From Mycobacterium intracellulare ATCC 13950 (GTDB taxonomy: Bacteria; Actinomycetota; Actinomycetes; Mycobacteriales; Mycobacteriaceae): DNA of 64,000 nucleotides. A program made the translations under genes and the position numbers. The notes under the pieces were generated by a model. It worked only from the letters and a program-made list of their open reading frames with translations. It did not search any database and had not been told where the DNA came from. Shown here one piece after another: positions 19,394 to 30,559 of the stretch. Positions within the stretch are counted from its first letter, which is position 1; every line of letters starts with the position of its first letter. Location of the stretch: contig NC_016946.1 of assembly GCF_000277125.1 (NCBI RefSeq), positions 3,906,001-3,970,000 on the forward strand, written 5' to 3'.

Positions 19394-19912
19394 ATGCTGC
19401 CCGACCCGATTTCGGCAACCGACCTGAACATCTACGGCGACGCCGAGCTGCCGTGGGCCAGGGCCCTTGACGCGATGAAGGCCCTGCCGTCCGAGGAGAC
19501 GCCACAGTTTCTGGGGACGGTCCGGGCGGACGGCAGCCCCCACTCGGCGGGTATCGGCTCGATCGAACACGGCGGCCACATCTATTTCACCAGCGGCCCC
19601 GCGACGCTGAAATCCCGCAACCTGGCCGCCAATCCGGCCTGCACCCTGTCGTTCCGCCTTCCCGGAGTCGACCTGGTCCTCGACGGCGTAACCCACCGGA
19701 CCACCGATGTGCGCGAACTCGACGAGGTCACGGCGCGCTATCGCGACTCCGGCTGGCCCTGCGAACGCGACGGCGACGCCGTCACCGCCCCGTACAGCGC
19801 CCAGAGCGCGGGGCCGCCGCCGTGGTATTTGTACCGATTCGTGGCCCGGGGCGCTGTCGGTGTCGCAACCGCCGAGCCCCACGGGGCGACGCGTTGGCGG
19901 TTCGCGCCCTAG
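19394..19912 (+). CDS. Pyridoxamine 5'-phosphate oxidase-like flavin/F420-type protein
   Basis: 172-aa split-barrel protein (QFLGTVRADGSPHSAGIGSIEHGGHIYFTSG; TLKSRNLAANPACTLSF) of the PPOX-like superfamily, whose members bind FMN, F420 or heme. The ATG at 19394 has GAGGAG 7 nt upstream and is preferred over an upstream in-frame start at 19325. The substrate is unknown. It is divergent from mmpS and its 3' end overlaps the convergent TetR gene by 3-4 bp. Confidence 0.8.
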   Translation: MLPDPISATDLNIYGDAELPWARALDAMKALPSEETPQFLGTVRADGSPHSAGIGSIEHGGHIYFTSGPATLKSRNLAANPACTLSFRLPGVDLVLDGVTHRTTDVRELDEVTARYRDSGWPCERDGDAVTAPYSAQSAGPPPWYLYRFVARGAVGVATAEPHGATRWRFAP

Positions 19913-20508
19913 GCGCCGGGCCCCGCGGTCAGGCCCGGGATGAGGAACCCGTCGACGAACGCCTGCACGGTGCGTCGGGTGGGCGGACGTCCGGGGATGA
20001 TCGACCGGAAGATGAGGTAGCCGGGCAACAGGTCCCAGAGTTCGTCGGTGATGACGTCCTCGGTGATCTCGCCGCGGTCGACGGCCTGGTGCAGCACGTG
20101 CTGAATCATCGCCTTGCGCTGGTCGAGGAATTGATGCTGCAGGGCTTCGTTGAGTGCGGGGTGCCGCGACACCTCGACCATCACCGCGCGGATGGTGCTG
20201 GCGTGCTGCCCGCACTCGACGGCGATGGTCTCCCCCAGGCTCAGCAGGTCGCCGCGCAACGTGCCCGTATTCGGCGGGACGGCCACCTGGCGGACGCCTT
20301 CGATGAAGGCGGCCAACACCAGTTCGGCCTTGGACGGCCAGCGCCGGTACACCGTGGCCTTGCTGGCGCGGGCGGCATTGGCCACCGCGTCCACCGCCAG
20401 CTGGTCATAGCCGTGTTCCTGCAGCAGCCGCAGGGTCACCGCCAGGATCTCGGCCTCGCGCGGCGACCACGGCGATGCCTGCGCGCACTCCTCGGCCGTC
20501 TGGGTCAT
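19909..20508 (-). CDS. TetR family transcriptional regulator
   Basis: 199-aa repressor-type protein. An N-terminal TetR helix-turn-helix runs REAEILAVTLRLLQEHGYDQLAVDAVANAARASKATVYRRWPSK (residues about 18-60). A C-terminal ligand domain of the TetR_C_11/16 type contains DRGEITEDVITDELWDLLPGYLIFR. The start is placed at MTQTAEE; the frame extends 12 codons further. It is the likely regulator of the mmpS-mmpL and PPOX promoters, inferred from the palindromes between them. Confidence 0.85.
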   Translation of the reverse strand: MTQTAEECAQASPWSPREAEILAVTLRLLQEHGYDQLAVDAVANAARASKATVYRRWPSKAELVLAAFIEGVRQVAVPPNTGTLRGDLLSLGETIAVECGQHASTIRAVMVEVSRHPALNEALQHQFLDQRKAMIQHVLHQAVDRGEITEDVITDELWDLLPGYLIFRSIIPGRPPTRRTVQAFVDGFLIPGLTAGPGA

Positions 20509-20554
20509 AGAACCCACGATAGAGCCGCCCGGGCGGTGCGGCATGTATATGTCG

Positions 20555-21661
20555 TTATCGGGAGGTCATGAGCGCGCGTTCGATGTCGGCGACAAGGTCG
20601 TCGGTGTCCTCGATGCCCAGCGAGATGCGCGCGAACCCGTCGGCGACCGGGTCGCCCCAGCGGGCCCGCCGATCCACCGACGTGTGCAGGCCCCCGAAGC
20701 TGGTGGCGGCGATCAGCAGCTCGCTGGCGTCGACGAGGGCGTGCACCGCCGCGGCGTCGGCCAGTTCGACCGAGAGCAGGCCGCCGAATCGGCGCATCTG
20801 CGCCATGGCGACGGGATGCGCCGGATCCTGCGCCAACCCCGGGTAGCGCACGGCCCGCACCGCCGGGTGGCCGGCCAGCATCGTCGCCACCGCCCGGGCG
20901 TTCTGGCATTGGCGCTCGAATCGCAGTCCGGCAGTTTCCAGGCTGCGCAACAGAAGCCACGCCTCGAACCCGCCCAGGACCGCGCCGGCGAGCAGGCGTT
21001 GGCGCTCGGCGGCGGCGAGTAACTCGGGCTGACTGGTTGCGACATAGCCGGCCAGCAGGTCGCTGTGACCGGACAGGGCCTTGGTGGCGCTGGCCACCAC
21101 CGCGTCGGCGCCCAGCGACAGCGGCTGCTGACCCAGCGGCGTGGCGGCGGTGTTGTCGACGACCAGGCGTGCGCCGCGGCCGTGGCAGATGGTGGCCAGC
21201 CGGTGCAGGTCGACCACGTCGAGCGCCGGATTGGTGGGGGTCTCGGCGAGCACCACGTCGGCTTGCGCGGCGGCGTCATAGATCTGCGAGCTCGACGCCG
21301 CGACGACCGTGACCCCCGCAAGCGCCAGGTCCTCGGCGGCGTGACGGCGCACCTGGTAGTAGCCGTCGGCCGGCACCACCACCGTCGCCCCGGGCGGCGC
21401 CCAGGCCCGCAACACCGCGCTGACGGCCGCCATCCCCGAGCCGAACACCACCGCACCCGCCGCCCCCTCCAGCTCGGCGAGCGCCGATTCCAGTTGCCGC
21501 CACGTCGGGTTGGAGCCGCGGCCGTAGCTGTCCAGGGTTTCGTCGGCCGAAAGGTGATACGTGGCGGCGAGCACCGGCTGCGGCGCGACGGGCTGGCCCG
21601 AAACCGCTTGGGAATTCACGGCTTTGAGGCTGCGGGTGGAATCGCCGTACCGGCCGCTCAT
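20555..21661 (-). CDS. PLP-dependent transsulfuration enzyme (cystathionine gamma-synthase/lyase type)
   Basis: 368-aa Cys/Met-metabolism PLP enzyme. The family marks are YGRGSNPTWRQLESALAELEG, the phosphate-contacting FGSGMAAVSAVL, VDNTAATPLGQQPLSLGADAV and the PLP lysine in SATKALSGHSD (about residue 200). The substrate (cystathionine, homocysteine or methionine) cannot be told from sequence. It starts 3 bp after the ligA stop, so it is probably co-transcribed with ligA. I do not recall it at this place in M. tuberculosis, where metB is elsewhere. Confidence 0.82.
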   Translation of the reverse strand: MSGRYGDSTRSLKAVNSQAVSGQPVAPQPVLAATYHLSADETLDSYGRGSNPTWRQLESALAELEGAAGAVVFGSGMAAVSAVLRAWAPPGATVVVPADGYYQVRRHAAEDLALAGVTVVAASSSQIYDAAAQADVVLAETPTNPALDVVDLHRLATICHGRGARLVVDNTAATPLGQQPLSLGADAVVASATKALSGHSDLLAGYVATSQPELLAAAERQRLLAGAVLGGFEAWLLLRSLETAGLRFERQCQNARAVATMLAGHPAVRAVRYPGLAQDPAHPVAMAQMRRFGGLLSVELADAAAVHALVDASELLIAATSFGGLHTSVDRRARWGDPVADGFARISLGIEDTDDLVADIERALMTSR

Positions 21662-21664
21662 CGG

Positions 21665-23755
<2,091 letters not shown>

Positions 23756-23794
23756 CTATCCGAGGACACCGACGCAAAACCCGGCGCGCTCGAC

Positions 23795-24130
23795 TCAATC
23801 CTCCACTCCGTCTTCCACGAAGGACCGCAACCGATCCAGGGCCGCATCCCACCGGCGGGACAACTGGTCGAGGTAGTCGCTGGCCGACGCCAACGGCCCG
23901 GTCTGCACCGTCCACACGCGCTCGCGCCCCCGCCGGCTGCTGGTGACCAGCCCGACCGACTCCAACAGCTGCAGGTGCTTGCTCGCCGCCTGCCGGGTGA
24001 CCGGGACGACGCTGGTGACCTGCGACGTCGAGCTCGGGCCCTGATCGCAGAGCCGCACGATGATGCGCAGCCGGTTCGGGTCACCGAGCGCACCGAAGAT
24101 CGGGGCGCCGACGGCGACTCGTCCGCTCAT
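23795..24130 (-). CDS. ArsR family transcriptional regulator
   Basis: 111-aa winged-helix protein: FGALGDPNRLRIIVRL, the recognition helix VTRQAASKHLQLLESVGLV and the wing SSRRGRERVWTV. No metal-binding cysteine pair is seen, so it probably does not sense metals. Its start overlaps the stop of the SRPBCC gene by 4 bp (ATGA). It is likely autoregulated through the twin palindromes at 24612-24677. Confidence 0.88.
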   Translation of the reverse strand: MSGRVAVGAPIFGALGDPNRLRIIVRLCDQGPSSTSQVTSVVPVTRQAASKHLQLLESVGLVTSSRRGRERVWTVQTGPLASASDYLDQLSRRWDAALDRLRSFVEDGVED

Positions 24131-24609
24131 ACCCGGACGCCCTCGATGTACTTGCGCACCAGCGTGGTCTGGATCGCCCAGCCTTCGCCGTTCGCCTCGA
24201 ACGACGCGCCGCGGCGGGCCTCCGGAATGGCCTCGAAACCGGATTCGGTGATGGTCAGCAGCACCCCGTCGGACTGCTCGGCGAGGGTGAACTCGACCAG
24301 CGTGGTCGGCTCGCCCTCATAGTCGACCTCCGGGTCGATGGCAAAGGGATGCCAGCGGTAGGCGAACCGCCGCCGCGGCTCGACGGCGACGATCTGCCAG
24401 GTGCTCGTCACGCCCGCGTGCGACTGTTGGCGCTTGGCGACCTCGCCGTCGACGGTGGTCGGGCTGATCGCCGCGGTCACCGATGTCCCGGCGACGAACG
24501 GCCCGTCGAAGCGCACCCCGAACCAGCGGCCGAACTCCTCGGCGTCGCTGATGGCCCGCCACACCCGCTCCAGCGGCGCGCGCAGCACCACCTGCTTCTC
24601 GATCTTCAT
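24127..24609 (-). CDS. SRPBCC (AHSA1-like) domain protein
   Basis: 160-aa START/Bet v1-like fold protein (QVVLRAPLERVWRAISDAEEFGRWFGVRFDGPF ... AYRWHP ... TTLVEFTLAEQSDGVLLTITESGFE). Such proteins bind hydrophobic ligands and often pair with ArsR regulators. The ATG at 24609 has AGGAGG 6 nt upstream. It is the first gene of a two-gene unit with the ArsR gene; the order is the reverse of the common regulator-first arrangement. Confidence 0.87.
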   Translation of the reverse strand: MKIEKQVVLRAPLERVWRAISDAEEFGRWFGVRFDGPFVAGTSVTAAISPTTVDGEVAKRQQSHAGVTSTWQIVAVEPRRRFAYRWHPFAIDPEVDYEGEPTTLVEFTLAEQSDGVLLTITESGFEAIPEARRGASFEANGEGWAIQTTLVRKYIEGVRV

Positions 24610-24611
24610 AT

Positions 24612-24631
24612 GCAACCTCCTGGTTGCCTAT
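24612..24631. promoter_or_regulatory. Operator 1 of the SRPBCC-ArsR unit
   Basis: GCAACC-tcct-GGTTGC followed by CTAT. It overlaps the ribosome-binding site of the SRPBCC gene and is 17/20 identical to the copy at 24658-24677. Confidence 0.6.
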
Positions 24632-24657
24632 TAGTTCAGCACGGCGCGGTATGAAAC

Positions 24658-24677
24658 GCAACCCCTCGGTTGCCTAT
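24658..24677. promoter_or_regulatory. Operator 2 of the SRPBCC-ArsR unit
   Basis: GCAACC-cctc-GGTTGC followed by CTAT, 46 bp from the first copy. It reaches into the last codon and stop of the upstream methionine-synthase-like gene. Confidence 0.6.
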
Positions 24678-25690
24678 TTGATGGCGTCGGGATCCTCGGC
24701 GAACATCTGGGCGGCCTTGCGGGCGAGCTCGATCGCGGTGCGGGCCCACGCGGGGGTGGCGCCGGCCAGACCACAGGCCGGGGTGACGCCGATGCGTTCG
24801 CGCAGCGCCGAGCGGGCGAAGCCGAGGCGATCGGTCACCGCGACCACACCACCGGCGACCTCCTCCGCCGACAGCCGCCGCGCCGGGGCGCTAGCGGGGA
24901 CGACGCCCAGCACGACGGCGCGGTCGGACTCGACGAACGCGGCGATGCCGTCGAGATCCGCCGCGCTCAAGGCGCCCGGATCGACCGAGACCGCGCTGAA
25001 TGCGCTGCGCTGCAACAGGTCCCAGGGCACGCCGGGTGCACAGCAGTGCAGCGCCACCTCGCCGCCCACCGTCTCGGCGCAGGCGTCGAGCAGGCCGCCG
25101 GCCACAGCCTCGTCGAGCGGCGCGACCGGACTGAGCGCCGTCACCCCGCTCAACGCGCCCCCCAACGCTTTTGGCAGCGACGGCTCGTCGAACTGGACGA
25201 CCACCGGCGTCTCGAGGCGCCGCGACAGCTGAGCACGATGCGCGGCGACGCCTTCGGCCAGCGACGACGTGAGGTCGCGCAGCGCGCCGGGGTCGGTGAT
25301 CGCCCGGTGCCCGTTGGCCAGCTCGATCTCGGCGGCCAGCGTGATGGGGCCCGGCGCCTGCACCTTGACCACGCGGCCGTCATTGCGCAGGCCGGCGGCC
25401 TCCCAGGCCTCTTCCAGCGCGTCCATGTCCTCGTCGAGGAGGCTGATGGCGCGGCGGCTGACCGCGCCCGGACGGGCGACGAGGCGGTACCCGCGCGGCA
25501 CCGTGTCGATGGCGACGTCGACCAGCAGCGCCCCGGCCCGGCCCAGCAGGTCGGCGCCCACCCCGCGGGCGGGCAGTTCGACGATGTGCGGCAGCGCCCC
25601 TGCCAATTCGCCGACGATCACGGCGGCGGCCTCCCGCGCCGCGATGCCCGGCCAGGAACCGACGCCACTGGGCCCCGCGAAAACACTCAC
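24674..25690 (-). CDS. Cobalamin-independent methionine synthase-like protein (Rv3015c homologue)
   Basis: 338-aa protein with the C-terminal MetE barrel fold only: GVGSWPG at the start, VVVQFDEPSLPKAL and a HCCAPGVPWDLL zinc-ligand-like segment. Full MetE enzymes are about twice as long and carry His-Cys-Cys zinc ligands, so methyl transfer to homocysteine is not assured. The GTG at 25690 is preferred; the open frame continues upstream without family similarity. Confidence 0.85.
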   Translation of the reverse strand: MSVFAGPSGVGSWPGIAAREAAAVIVGELAGALPHIVELPARGVGADLLGRAGALLVDVAIDTVPRGYRLVARPGAVSRRAISLLDEDMDALEEAWEAAGLRNDGRVVKVQAPGPITLAAEIELANGHRAITDPGALRDLTSSLAEGVAAHRAQLSRRLETPVVVQFDEPSLPKALGGALSGVTALSPVAPLDEAVAGGLLDACAETVGGEVALHCCAPGVPWDLLQRSAFSAVSVDPGALSAADLDGIAAFVESDRAVVLGVVPASAPARRLSAEEVAGGVVAVTDRLGFARSALRERIGVTPACGLAGATPAWARTAIELARKAAQMFAEDPDAIK

Positions 25691-25789
25691 CGGCCAACCG
25701 TATTCGACGTCGCCCGGGCCGCCGGTCGGCAGGGGCTGTGTGCCGAGGGTCCCCGCGGGTAGGTTCAACCGCAGAGGGGTGCAAAAACG

Positions 25790-26434
25790 GTGTCGCAGAG
25801 GACGAAGTGGGCGAGGCTGCCGCTGTGGTGCGGGGCGGTGCTGATGGCGGTGTCGTGCACCCGGGTGGTGGACGGCGCGGCGCTCGCGGGTCCCGACACC
25901 AACCGCAGGGTGGTGCAGGGCATCAACGTCGACACGATCCTGCTGGACCAGTCGCGGATGCGTGCGATCACCGGCGCCGGTGAGCACCTGACCATCATTC
26001 CCTCGATGGACGGCACCAGCCCGGTGAACATCGACGCGCTGGCCCAGACCGCGCCGCGGGAGTGCCGGTTCATCTACGACGAGACCGCGACCTTCGGGAC
26101 CGACCTCGAGGCGTTTCACAAGACGACCTTTCAGGACCCGCCCGACGGCGCGTTGATCTCGGAGGGCGCGGCGGCCTATCGCGACGCCGAGATCGCGCGG
26201 ACCGCCTTCAACGCCCTGGTGGGCACCGTCGGGGACTGCGCGAACGGCTCGGGTGGGCAGCTCTACGTCGGCGAGTGGAACGCCGACGGCACCTCGCTGC
26301 ACCTGCGGCCCGGCGGTTGCGGCCGCGACTACCGGATCCTGTCGGTGGCCATGCTGGAGGTCACGTTCTGCGGCTTCGCGCAATCGGTGTCCGACATCGT
26401 GATGACGAACATCGCCGCGAACGTGCCGCGCTAG
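25790..26434 (+). CDS. lpqA: Lipoprotein LpqA-like, PknH-type sensor domain
   Basis: 214-aa lipoprotein with the signal sequence and lipobox LMAVSC (Cys near residue 23). The rest is a PknH_C-like extracellular domain with paired cysteines (ECRFIYDETATFG, GDCANGSGGQLYVGEWNADG, GGCGRDYRILS, CGFAQSVSDIV). The GTG start has AGAGGGG upstream. Its position between the Rv3015c homologue and mnmA matches Rv3016 (lpqA). Ligand and role are unknown. Confidence 0.82.
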   Translation: MSQRTKWARLPLWCGAVLMAVSCTRVVDGAALAGPDTNRRVVQGINVDTILLDQSRMRAITGAGEHLTIIPSMDGTSPVNIDALAQTAPRECRFIYDETATFGTDLEAFHKTTFQDPPDGALISEGAAAYRDAEIARTAFNALVGTVGDCANGSGGQLYVGEWNADGTSLHLRPGGCGRDYRILSVAMLEVTFCGFAQSVSDIVMTNIAANVPR

Positions 26435-26441
26435 TTCGCGA

Positions 26442-27518
26442 TCAGCGCGACGTCGCGGCGATGACGGCGCTGCCGATCACCTCGTCCCCGTCGGGGTCGG
26501 GCCGGTACAGCACCAGCGTCTGGCCCGGCGCGACACCGCGCAGCGGGACGCGCAACCGCACGACGAGTTCGCCGCCGACGAGTTCGGCCACGGCGTCGGC
26601 CGTCTCACCGTGCGCGCGCACCTGAACCGCGCACTCGATCGGCCCCGACGGCGTCACACCCGAGGTGAATACCGGTGCCCGCCCGGTCAATTCGCGCACT
26701 TCGAGTTCGGCCACGTCCCCCACCCGCACGGTCGCGGTCTCGGCGTCGATCGCGGTCACGTAGCGCGGGCGACCGTCGGGGCCGGGCCCGGCGATGCCGA
26801 GACCCTTGCGTTGCCCGATGGTGAAGCCGTGCACGCCGTCGTGCTCGGCGAGCACCGTCCCGTCCGCATTGACCACGGCACCGCGGCGAACCCCGATGCG
26901 TGAGCCCAAAAAGGCTCGGGTGTCGCCCGACGGGATGAAGCAGATGTCGTGACTGTCCGGCTTTTCGGCGACGGCCAGGCCGCGGCGGGCGGCTTCGGCG
27001 CGGATCTGTGACTTGGGGGTGTCGCCGATCGGGAACGCGGCGTGGCGCAGCTGCTCGGCGCTCAGCACGGCCAGCACGTAGGACTGGTCCTTGTCGTGGT
27101 CCACGGCGCGGCGCAGCCGACCGCCGGAAAGCCGGGCGTAGTGGCCGGTGGCCACCGTGTCGAACCCGAGCGCAACGGCTCTCGCCGACAGGGCCGAGAA
27201 CTTGATCTTCTGATTGCACACCACGCACGGGTTGGGCGTCTCGCCGCGCGCATAGGACGACACGAATTCGTCGATGACGTCCGCCTGGAACTTTTCCGCG
27301 AAATCCCAGACGTAGAACGGTATTCCGAGCACGTCGGCGACCCGCCGCGCGTCCGAGGCGTCCTCTTTCGAGCAGCAGCCGCGCGAGCCGCTGCGCAGCG
27401 TGCCGGGCGAGGACGACAGCGCCAGGTGCACGCCCACCACGTCGTGTCCGGCGTCGACCATCCGGGCCGCGGCGACCGACGAGTCGACGCCACCGCTCAT
27501 GGCTGCAAGCACCTTCAC
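26442..27518 (-). CDS. mnmA: tRNA-specific 2-thiouridylase MnmA
   Basis: 358-aa enzyme that thiolates U34 of Lys, Glu and Gln tRNAs. The PP-loop [12 protein letters not shown] is at residues 6-17, the nucleophilic Cys is in [12 protein letters not shown] and the persulfide Cys in [15 protein letters not shown]. The GTG start directly abuts the iscS stop, so the sulfur donor gene and the tRNA thiolase share a transcript. Confidence 0.96.
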   Translation of the reverse strand: MKVLAAMSGGVDSSVAAARMVDAGHDVVGVHLALSSSPGTLRSGSRGCCSKEDASDARRVADVLGIPFYVWDFAEKFQADVIDEFVSSYARGETPNPCVVCNQKIKFSALSARAVALGFDTVATGHYARLSGGRLRRAVDHDKDQSYVLAVLSAEQLRHAAFPIGDTPKSQIRAEAARRGLAVAEKPDSHDICFIPSGDTRAFLGSRIGVRRGAVVNADGTVLAEHDGVHGFTIGQRKGLGIAGPGPDGRPRYVTAIDAETATVRVGDVAELEVRELTGRAPVFTSGVTPSGPIECAVQVRAHGETADAVAELVGGELVVRLRVPLRGVAPGQTLVLYRPDPDGDEVIGSAVIAATSR

Positions 27519-28697
27519 TTAGGACGCCCCCGCCGCGGCCAGGGCCGCCCGACGCGCCCGCTCCACCGCCCCGGGCAGCACCCGCAGCACCGCATCGACG
27601 TCGGCGTCAACACTGGTGTGCCCCAATGAGAGTCGCAGCGACCCGCGGGCGCTGGTCGGGTCGGCTCCCATGGCCATCAGCACGTGCGAGGGCTGCGCGA
27701 CACCGGCGGTGCACGCCGAACCGGTCGAGCACTCGATTCCGTTGGCGTCCAGGAGCATCAACAGCGCATCGCCCTCGCAACCGCGGAACGTGAAGTGCGC
27801 GTTGCCGGGAAGGCGCAGCGGGTCGCGGGCACCGTTGAGGCTGACGTCCTCGATGCCGCCGAGCACCCCGTCGACCAGCCGGTCCCGCAGCGCCCGCAGC
27901 CGGGCGCTGTTGACCTCGAGCCCGTCGATCGAGATCCGGGCCGCCGCGGCCATTCCGACCGCACCGGCGACATCGGCCGTCCCCGAACGGATGTCGCGCT
28001 CCTGGCCGCCGCCGTGTGCGAGCGGCACGCACGCGACGTCGCGGCGCAACAGCAGCGCACCCACGGCCGCGGGGCCCCCGAACTTGTGCGCGGTCACGCT
28101 CATCGCCGACAGCCCGCTGGCGGCGAAGTCCACCGGCAACTGCCCCACCGCCTGAATGGCATCGCTGTGCATCGGCACCCCGAATTCGGCTGCGACGGCG
28201 GCGAGTTCGGCGACGGGCAGCACGGTGCCGACCTCGTTGTTGGCCCACATGACCGAGACCAGCGCGACATCGTCGTGGTGGGTGAGCACCTCGCGCAGCG
28301 CCGCCGCCGACACCGAGCCGTCGGGCGCGGTCGGCAACCACGTCACTTCGGCTCCCTCGTGCTCGACGAGCCAATTGACCGAGTCCAGCACGGCGTGGTG
28401 TTCGACCTCGCTGGTGACGATGCGCCGGTGCCGCGGCTCGGCGTCGCGCCGGGCCCAGTAGATGCCCTTGACGGCCAGGTTGTCGCTCTCGGTGCCGCCG
28501 GCGGTGAAGATCACCTCCGAGGGACGCGCCCCCAGCTTGTCGGCAATCAGTTCTCGGGATTCCTCGATGCGGCGCCGCGCCGCCCGGCCGCTGGTGTGCA
28601 GCGAGGAGGCGTTGCCCACCGTGCCCAGCACAGCCGTCATCGCCTCGACGGCGGCGGGGTGCATCGGGGTGGTGGCGGCGTGATCCAAATAGACCAT
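27519..28697 (-). CDS. iscS: Cysteine desulfurase IscS
   Basis: 392-aa PLP enzyme that releases sulfur from cysteine for tRNA thiolation and Fe-S assembly. Marks: [12 protein letters not shown] at the start, [10 protein letters not shown], the PLP lysine in [10 protein letters not shown] and the active-site loop [11 protein letters not shown]. The ATG at 28697 fits homologues; an in-frame GTG four codons upstream is possible. It sits immediately upstream of mnmA. Confidence 0.95.
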   Translation of the reverse strand: MVYLDHAATTPMHPAAVEAMTAVLGTVGNASSLHTSGRAARRRIEESRELIADKLGARPSEVIFTAGGTESDNLAVKGIYWARRDAEPRHRRIVTSEVEHHAVLDSVNWLVEHEGAEVTWLPTAPDGSVSAAALREVLTHHDDVALVSVMWANNEVGTVLPVAELAAVAAEFGVPMHSDAIQAVGQLPVDFAASGLSAMSVTAHKFGGPAAVGALLLRRDVACVPLAHGGGQERDIRSGTADVAGAVGMAAAARISIDGLEVNSARLRALRDRLVDGVLGGIEDVSLNGARDPLRLPGNAHFTFRGCEGDALLMLLDANGIECSTGSACTAGVAQPSHVLMAMGADPTSARGSLRLSLGHTSVDADVDAVLRVLPGAVERARRAALAAAGAS

Positions 28698-28730
28698 GAC
28701 GCGACCCACGATACCGGCCCACCGGTGGGC

Positions 28731-29567
28731 TCAGGCCACCAGCACGCGCCCGTGACCAGCGCCCCGGGCCGTTCCGGCGCCCACCGCCGACTGGCAGCGG
28801 CCGGCCAGGGCACGCCGATCGGTCCCCGGGAGCTGCAGCGACTCGACGTGCACCCGCGCCAGCGTGCGGCGCTGCGCGAGCAGCCGGCGGATCGAGCCCA
28901 GCAGGGTCTCGTCGCCGACGAAGGCCGGCACCGTCGAGAGGCCGCCATCGATGTGGTGGTAGGTCAGCCGCAGGGGCTGCACCGGCCGTCCGGCATCGAT
29001 CGCGGCCTGGAACATGGCCGGATAGAACGCCCCGCAGTCGCGACCACACCACGTGGTGCCCTCCGGAAACGCCACCACCGTCTGCCCGGCGCGCAGCCGG
29101 TGGGCGACGGCGTCCACCACGCCGGGCAGCCGCCGCAAACTGGACCGCTCGATCGGGATGACCTTGCAGACGCGGGCCACGATCGCGGTCGCCGGCCCGC
29201 TGAACATGTCGGCACGGGCGACGAACGACCCGGGCAACACCGAGCCGATCGCGAAGACGTCGAGCCACGACATGTGCGGGCTGACCACCAGCACACCGCG
29301 CAGGTTGCGAATCGGGTTGCCCGACACCGCAATCCGGACACCGAAGCAGCGCAGCACCAGCCGGCAATAGATGCGCTGCACGCGGGTGCGGCCCGGCAGT
29401 GGCAGGGCCAGCAGCGGCAGCCCCGGCGCGAGCAGCAGCGCCAGCAGCAGGCGAAGCGTGACCCGCAGCGCCACCAGCGGCGGCGGGCAGGCGACCGCGT
29501 CGCCGGGGCGCACGCAGCCGGCGCCGCACGAGGCGCGCGGTAGCCAGGAGTGCGCGATGCCGGTCAT
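28731..29567 (-). CDS. 1-acylglycerol-3-phosphate acyltransferase-like protein (Rv3026c homologue)
   Basis: 278-aa PlsC-family acyltransferase. A hydrophobic segment (VTLRLLLALLLAPGLPLLALPL) precedes the catalytic HX4D motif in SPHMSWLDVFA and the acceptor-binding FPEGTTW. The start overlaps the stop of the upstream GNAT gene (ATGA). Acyl acceptor unknown: lysophosphatidate or, given its partner, a lyso-ornithine-type lipid. Confidence 0.88.
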   Translation of the reverse strand: MTGIAHSWLPRASCGAGCVRPGDAVACPPPLVALRVTLRLLLALLLAPGLPLLALPLPGRTRVQRIYCRLVLRCFGVRIAVSGNPIRNLRGVLVVSPHMSWLDVFAIGSVLPGSFVARADMFSGPATAIVARVCKVIPIERSSLRRLPGVVDAVAHRLRAGQTVVAFPEGTTWCGRDCGAFYPAMFQAAIDAGRPVQPLRLTYHHIDGGLSTVPAFVGDETLLGSIRRLLAQRRTLARVHVESLQLPGTDRRALAGRCQSAVGAGTARGAGHGRVLVA

Positions 29568-30406
29568 TTCCCCGCCATCTCCGCGGCGGCCGACACCGAG
29601 CGGAGGCGTTTCAGGTATCGGGTGTCGGCGTGCTGTTTGCCCAGCAGCACGCAGAAGTCACCGACACCGAAATCCGGGTCGTGCGCGGGCTCCCCGCACA
29701 CCCGCGCGCCCAGCCGCAGGTAGCCGCGCAGCAGCGCCGGAACCGAGGGCCGCGCGGGCGCCGGGATGTCGTCGAGCGCGGTCCCGTCGACGACGACGGG
29801 GCGGTGTGGCCGCACCCGGTGGTGCGCGGGCGCGCCGTGACGGGCCAGGATGACGTCGCGGACGCCGCGCAGCCGGCTGCCCGGCGGTTGATCGTCGGCC
29901 TCGTCGCCGATGGGCACCGACACGCACCCGGTGACGTGGTCGTAGCCGTAGCGGTCGAGGTAAGCCAGGATGCCCGCCCACATCAGCAGCACCACGCCGC
30001 CGTTGCGGTGCCCGTCGCGCACCACGGCGCGCCCCATCTCGACCAGGGACGGCCGCAGCGGGTCGAACGCGCGGATGTCGAATTCCGTGGCGGTGTAGAG
30101 CCCGCCGGCCGCGATGGCGCCCGCCGGCGCCAGCATGCGGTAGCAGCCCACCAGCTCACCGGTGTTGTCGTCCCGGACCAGCAGGTGGTCGCAGAACTCG
30201 TCGAAGCGGTCCTCGTCGCGCCGGTCCGATCCGTGCCCGCCGTCCGGCGGCAGGGCGAAGCCGGGGGTGCTGGTGAAGACGTCATACCGGAGTCGCTGCG
30301 CCGCTTCGATCAGGCCGGGATCGGTGGACAGCAACAGCGAGTAGCGCGGCGTGGTCGACGCGCCGCTGAGCTTGTCGGCGGGGATGAGGACAGAAGCGAT
30401 GCTCAT
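29564..30406 (-). CDS. GNAT-fold N-acyltransferase, OlsB-like (Rv3027c homologue)
   Basis: 280-aa Acetyltransf_5-type protein: YSLLLSTDPGLIEAAQRLRYDVF, CDHLLVRDDNTGELVGCYRML and LVEMGRAVVRDGHRNGGVVLLMWAGI. This family includes ornithine N-acyltransferases (OlsB) that use acyl-ACP. The ATG at 30406 is chosen over an in-frame TTG three codons upstream. It is translationally coupled to the PlsC-like gene, the same pairing as olsB-olsA in ornithine-lipid synthesis; that function is inference. Confidence 0.82.
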   Translation of the reverse strand: MSIASVLIPADKLSGASTTPRYSLLLSTDPGLIEAAQRLRYDVFTSTPGFALPPDGGHGSDRRDEDRFDEFCDHLLVRDDNTGELVGCYRMLAPAGAIAAGGLYTATEFDIRAFDPLRPSLVEMGRAVVRDGHRNGGVVLLMWAGILAYLDRYGYDHVTGCVSVPIGDEADDQPPGSRLRGVRDVILARHGAPAHHRVRPHRPVVVDGTALDDIPAPARPSVPALLRGYLRLGARVCGEPAHDPDFGVGDFCVLLGKQHADTRYLKRLRSVSAAAEMAGK

Positions 30407-30559
30407 GAGACACAACGTGGCGTAGCCGGTGAGCGGGTCGGCATCGGCGCTGTGACGTGTCGGTGCACGTCAGATGACGAAATGAGACCGAGCCAACCGA
30501 CGACGCGGGGGCGCCGTCGTCCCATCCGTCACTCGGATCACTGGAAGGCGGGAGGAGCT

